A DNA stretch of 64,000 nt from contig CALBIC010000073.1 in the NCBI GenBank assembly GCA_937892915.1, positions 1 to 64,000 of the forward strand, read 5' to 3'. The notes under the pieces were generated by a model, which worked only from the letters and a program-made list of their open reading frames with translations, made no database searches and was not told the DNA's origin. The translations under genes and the position numbers were made by a program. Position 1 is the first letter of the stretch. Every line of letters starts with the position of its first letter. This document shows positions 61,744 through 64,000 of this stretch, piece by piece. This stretch comes from UBA5972 sp002430125. Its GTDB lineage: Bacteria; Pseudomonadota; Alphaproteobacteria; Rhodobacterales; Rhodobacteraceae.

Positions 61744-62576
61744 GTTTTCAATCCCTTATCGAGTGAAGACGAAACTTTTCCATGCTTGCGAAGAATTTCC
61801 GCCGCCAGTTTTTGGTAAGCGATACTGCCCTTGCTGGTGTGGTCATAAATCAAAGCGGGCATTGCAAAGGATGGCGCCTCCGACAGGCGCACATTGCGTG
61901 GGATTACTGTATTGAACACCAAATCACCCAAATTTCCCCGAACATCGCGTTCAACTTGCAGTGACAAATTGTTGCGCGCATCAAACATTGTCAGGACAAT
62001 TCCTTCGATCCTTAAGTCGGCATTCAAGTTTTGGCGAACTTCGCGAATTGTCAACATCAACTGCGACAGACCTTCAAGTGCAAAAAACTCGCATTGTAGA
62101 GGTACAAGTACGGAGTGAGCAGCGACCATAGCGTTCAACGTCAACAGGTTGAGGGAGGGAGGGCAATCAATCAATATATAGTCAAGGTCGAATGCATTAA
62201 ATGCCGAGCCTCGCAAAATCTTGCGCAGTTGGACTGCCCTTCCGGCGGTATCAGCAAGTTCGATATCCGCCGAACTTAAGTCTGTGGTCGAAGGAATAAG
62301 ATAAAGATTCGGTATCTGGGTTTCGTAAACAATGTCTTCGGGCCGGGCATCCGTCAACAACAAATCATACGACGTCAAATCCCGCTTGTCAGCCGACAAT
62401 CCCATTCCGGTTGACGCGTTACCTTGTGGGTCAATATCAATTAACATCACCCGTTTTCCGACTGCCGCAAGACCGGTGCCCACGTTAATCGCCGTCGTCG
62501 TTTTTCCTACACCGCCCTTTTGATTTGCAATTGCAATTATCTTGGGCCGAGGGTTGGTCTCGTAGTCTTCAGACAC
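61740..62576 (-). CDS. parA: Chromosome partitioning ATPase ParA
   Basis: Walker-type ATPase that moves ParB-parS complexes. The 278-residue protein has the deviant Walker A KGGVGKTTTAIN, the DIDPQGNASTG A' box and DCPPSLNLLTLNA. GTG start overlaps rsmG by 8 bases. Order mnmG-rsmG-parA-parB is typical of origin-proximal regions. Confidence 0.97.
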   Translation of the reverse strand: MSEDYETNPRPKIIAIANQKGGVGKTTTAINVGTGLAAVGKRVMLIDIDPQGNASTGMGLSADKRDLTSYDLLLTDARPEDIVYETQIPNLYLIPSTTDLSSADIELADTAGRAVQLRKILRGSAFNAFDLDYILIDCPPSLNLLTLNAMVAAHSVLVPLQCEFFALEGLSQLMLTIREVRQNLNADLRIEGIVLTMFDARNNLSLQVERDVRGNLGDLVFNTVIPRNVRLSEAPSFAMPALIYDHTSKGSIAYQKLAAEILRKHGKVSSSLDKGLKT

Positions 62577-63201
62577 GCACTATTCTTTCGATTTTCAGGA
62601 TGACACCGTTTACATCGGTAATGCTTGGTATTTTCTGAAGCTCGAATTTCCAATTTTTTCGGGCCTCGGTCAACTCGGATTCGTGGTTTTCGCCCTTTGA
62701 CAGCAAACAAATAGTATTATCGTTGGAAAGCCGAGTGACATATTCAAATATTTTGGAAACCGGTGCCAGAGCGCGAGCCGAGATGACGTCCGCCGCAGCA
62801 GGCGGCAGTTTTTCCGCGCGTTCAATAGCTATTTTTGGTGTTATGCCCGTTTCTTGGCTTACCTTTAGTAAAAAACTCGCCTTGCGTGCATCACTTTCAA
62901 CCAATGTCACCGATAAACTTGGATCGTATTCAACAGCTAAGATTGCGACAATTAGTCCGGGGAACCCTCCGCCCGAGCCCAAGTCCAGCCATGTTTTTGT
63001 GTTTTTCGGCCGCAAATTCCAAAGCTGCGCTGAATCGAGAAAGTGGCGGATCCAAACCTGTGAGATCGTTGACTGACCGACCAAGTTTATTGCTGGGTTC
63101 CACTTGAGAAGGAGGGATTCGTAAATCTTTAATCGCTCAATTGTTTCACGTGAAACATTCATTGTGTTTTGAAAAGTATTCTGCCCATCGTCCGACGTCA
63201 T
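62569..63201 (-). CDS. rsmG: 16S rRNA (guanine527-N7)-methyltransferase
   Basis: Methylates G527 of 16S rRNA. The 210-residue protein has WNPAINLVG, the SAM motif WLDLGSGGGFPGLIVAIL and SARALAPVSKIFEYV. The ATG at 63201 shares a base with the mnmG stop; an internal ATG at 63162 (MNVSRETIE) would lose the first 13 residues and lacks a ribosome site. The codons for VSRET lie in the parS palindrome. Confidence 0.95.
   Translation of the reverse strand: MTSDDGQNTFQNTMNVSRETIERLKIYESLLLKWNPAINLVGQSTISQVWIRHFLDSAQLWNLRPKNTKTWLDLGSGGGFPGLIVAILAVEYDPSLSVTLVESDARKASFLLKVSQETGITPKIAIERAEKLPPAAADVISARALAPVSKIFEYVTRLSNDNTICLLSKGENHESELTEARKNWKFELQKIPSITDVNGVILKIERIVRV
63142..63157. other. parS: parS centromere site
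   Basis: TGTTTCACGTGAAACA, a perfect 16-base palindrome identical to the consensus parS bound by chromosomal ParB. It overlaps codons near the 5' end of rsmG and is upstream of parAB. It is the only full match I noticed in the window. Confidence 0.92.
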
Positions 63202-64000
63202 CAAACTGTCTTTTTCTTGCGTTGTTGCTTCAGTCTCGCCAGAACAAGCGTCAGGGCTGCAGGCGTCATCCCGTCAATTCGGCCAGCCTGCCCCAGTGTT
63301 CGTGGCTGAACTTTAGCAAGCTTCGATTTAAGTTCGTTGGACAGACCCGCAATGTCGTCATAAGAAAACCCATCAGGAACTTCGTGAGCCTCGTCACGTT
63401 CAAGGGCAGCGATGTCCGCAGTTTGCCGTTCGATATAATGCGCGTATAGAGCATCCCGTTCGATTTGAAGTGCAGTTTCTGGTTCGATTTCAGTGAGTTC
63501 CGGCCAAATGCGACCTAAGTCAGCAAAATTTATATCAGGATAGGATAGTAACCCCAAACCTGTGCGCCTTACACCATCCTGATTAACCTTTAGGCCCGCG
63601 GCAATTGCCTGCGTAGACGTTAAAGAAACTTTGACTAAGACGCTCCTAGCACCGGATATTTTTTCCATTTTATTAAGGAAGGATGTTTTTCTGTCTTCGG
63701 TAATACATCCCAATTCGATGCCAACCGTCGTCAAGCGTTGATCCGCATTATCGGCCCTTAGCGATAGCCGATATTCTGCCCGCGATGTAAACATTCTGTA
63801 AGGTTCAGAAACGCCGCGCGTAACTAAGTCGTCGATCATAACGCCGATATAGGCCTCGGCCCTGGAAAACAGAATTGGCGGTCTGTTTTGCGCTGCCAGC
63901 GCGGCATTTAATCCAGCGACCAACCCTTGTGCAGCGGCCTCCTCGTAACCGGTTGTTCCATTGATCTGGCCAGCCAAGTACAATCCCTCGACCGCCTTGA
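63201..64000 (-). CDS. mnmG: tRNA uridine-5-carboxymethylaminomethyl enzyme MnmG, C-terminal part (runs off the right edge)
   Basis: FAD enzyme that with MnmE modifies U34 of certain tRNAs. The visible 266 residues are open to the window edge and contain GLYLAGQINGTTGYEEAAAQG, the C-terminal FAD motif, then SRAEYRLSLRADNADQRLT and the C-terminal MnmE-binding helices (AALERDEAHEVPDGFSYDDI, GQAGRIDGMTPAALTL). The stop shares one base with the rsmG start. Confidence 0.97.
   Translation of the reverse strand, partial: KAVEGLYLAGQINGTTGYEEAAAQGLVAGLNAALAAQNRPPILFSRAEAYIGVMIDDLVTRGVSEPYRMFTSRAEYRLSLRADNADQRLTTVGIELGCITEDRKTSFLNKMEKISGARSVLVKVSLTSTQAIAAGLKVNQDGVRRTGLGLLSYPDINFADLGRIWPELTEIEPETALQIERDALYAHYIERQTADIAALERDEAHEVPDGFSYDDIAGLSNELKSKLAKVQPRTLGQAGRIDGMTPAALTLVLARLKQQRKKKTV

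Noticed and set aside
1..64000. tRNA, rRNA, CRISPR arrays, insertion sequences, prophage
   Set aside because: Read through for tRNA-like arms, spaced direct repeats, transposase or integrase motifs and terminal inverted repeats; none were found. A tRNA or CRISPR finder would be decisive.

Overview
The window reads as chromosomal DNA of a marine-type alphaproteobacterium, most likely Rhodobacterales (Roseobacter-like). The support is family content and gene order seen in the translations: DUF3576, DUF2125, DUF4170 and DciA/DUF721 proteins, a CcrM-type GANTC methyltransferase, leuS-lptE-holA, rnd-kdsD-lptCAB-rpoN-hpf-ptsN, and mnmG-rsmG-parA-parB with a perfect parS site. Genes are tightly packed with many 1-20 bp overlaps and frequent GTG/TTG starts. 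I saw no tRNA or rRNA gene, CRISPR array, insertion sequence or prophage. The chromosome-partitioning block at the right end suggests that the replication origin is not far away; that is inference.

Layout. 0-5.7 kb: porin start (minus), a DUF3576 lipoprotein, leuS-lptE-holA and a glutathione transferase. 5.7-11 kb: a six-gene minus-strand operon running amidinotransferase, solitary ectoine synthase (ectC), SDR, enoyl-CoA hydratase, HI0933-type flavoprotein, Ldh-family dehydrogenase. 11-17.5 kb: DUF2125 protein, pmbA, an inositol-phosphatase-family enzyme, DUF4170, then waaA-lpxK for Kdo-lipid A. 17.5-24.7 kb: CaiB-type CoA transferase, DsbA-like protein, dciA, mutY, an alkane-hydroxylase-like membrane di-iron enzyme, ccrM with three GANTC sites in its upstream region, rnhB and a small exported basic protein. 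24.9-25.8 kb: a small exported protein overlapping a two-helix membrane protein whose cytoplasmic end is a winged-helix DNA-binding domain. 26.5-31.2 kb: a three-gene operon for a 2-oxoacid oxidoreductase with a GltD-like FAD/Fe-S subunit.

31.2-35.6 kb is a scarred stretch: the 3' third of a GMC oxidoreductase, an intact terC, an FMN 2-hydroxyacid dehydrogenase with split sulfopyruvate-decarboxylase-like genes (comE, comD), then back-to-back 3' remnants of an alcohol dehydrogenase and a LacI regulator. 35.6-41.7 kb is the conserved rnd-kdsD-lptC-lptA-lptB-rpoN-hpf-ptsN run. 41.7-48.3 kb is a surface-polysaccharide region (galE, galU, glycosyltransferase, kdsB, cysQ) that also holds two broken genes: a glycosyltransferase/sulfotransferase junction and a polysaccharide-export permease split by a frameshift at an A7 run. 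48.3-60.9 kb: AlkB-type dealkylase, dnaK-dnaJ, ribokinase, mutS, grpE-hrcA divergent from rph-rdgB-hemW, and a DUF454 protein. 60.8-64 kb: parB-parA-rsmG-mnmG.

Taken together, the housekeeping skeleton (envelope lipopolysaccharide export, chaperones, DNA repair, chromosome segregation) is intact, while several accessory loci (sulfonate metabolism, a GMC oxidoreductase, polysaccharide modification and export) show independent truncations. That pattern suggests recent loss of accessory functions. The most interesting intact accessory systems are the amidinotransferase-EctC operon, the FAD-linked 2-oxoacid oxidoreductase and the membrane-bound winged-helix regulator.
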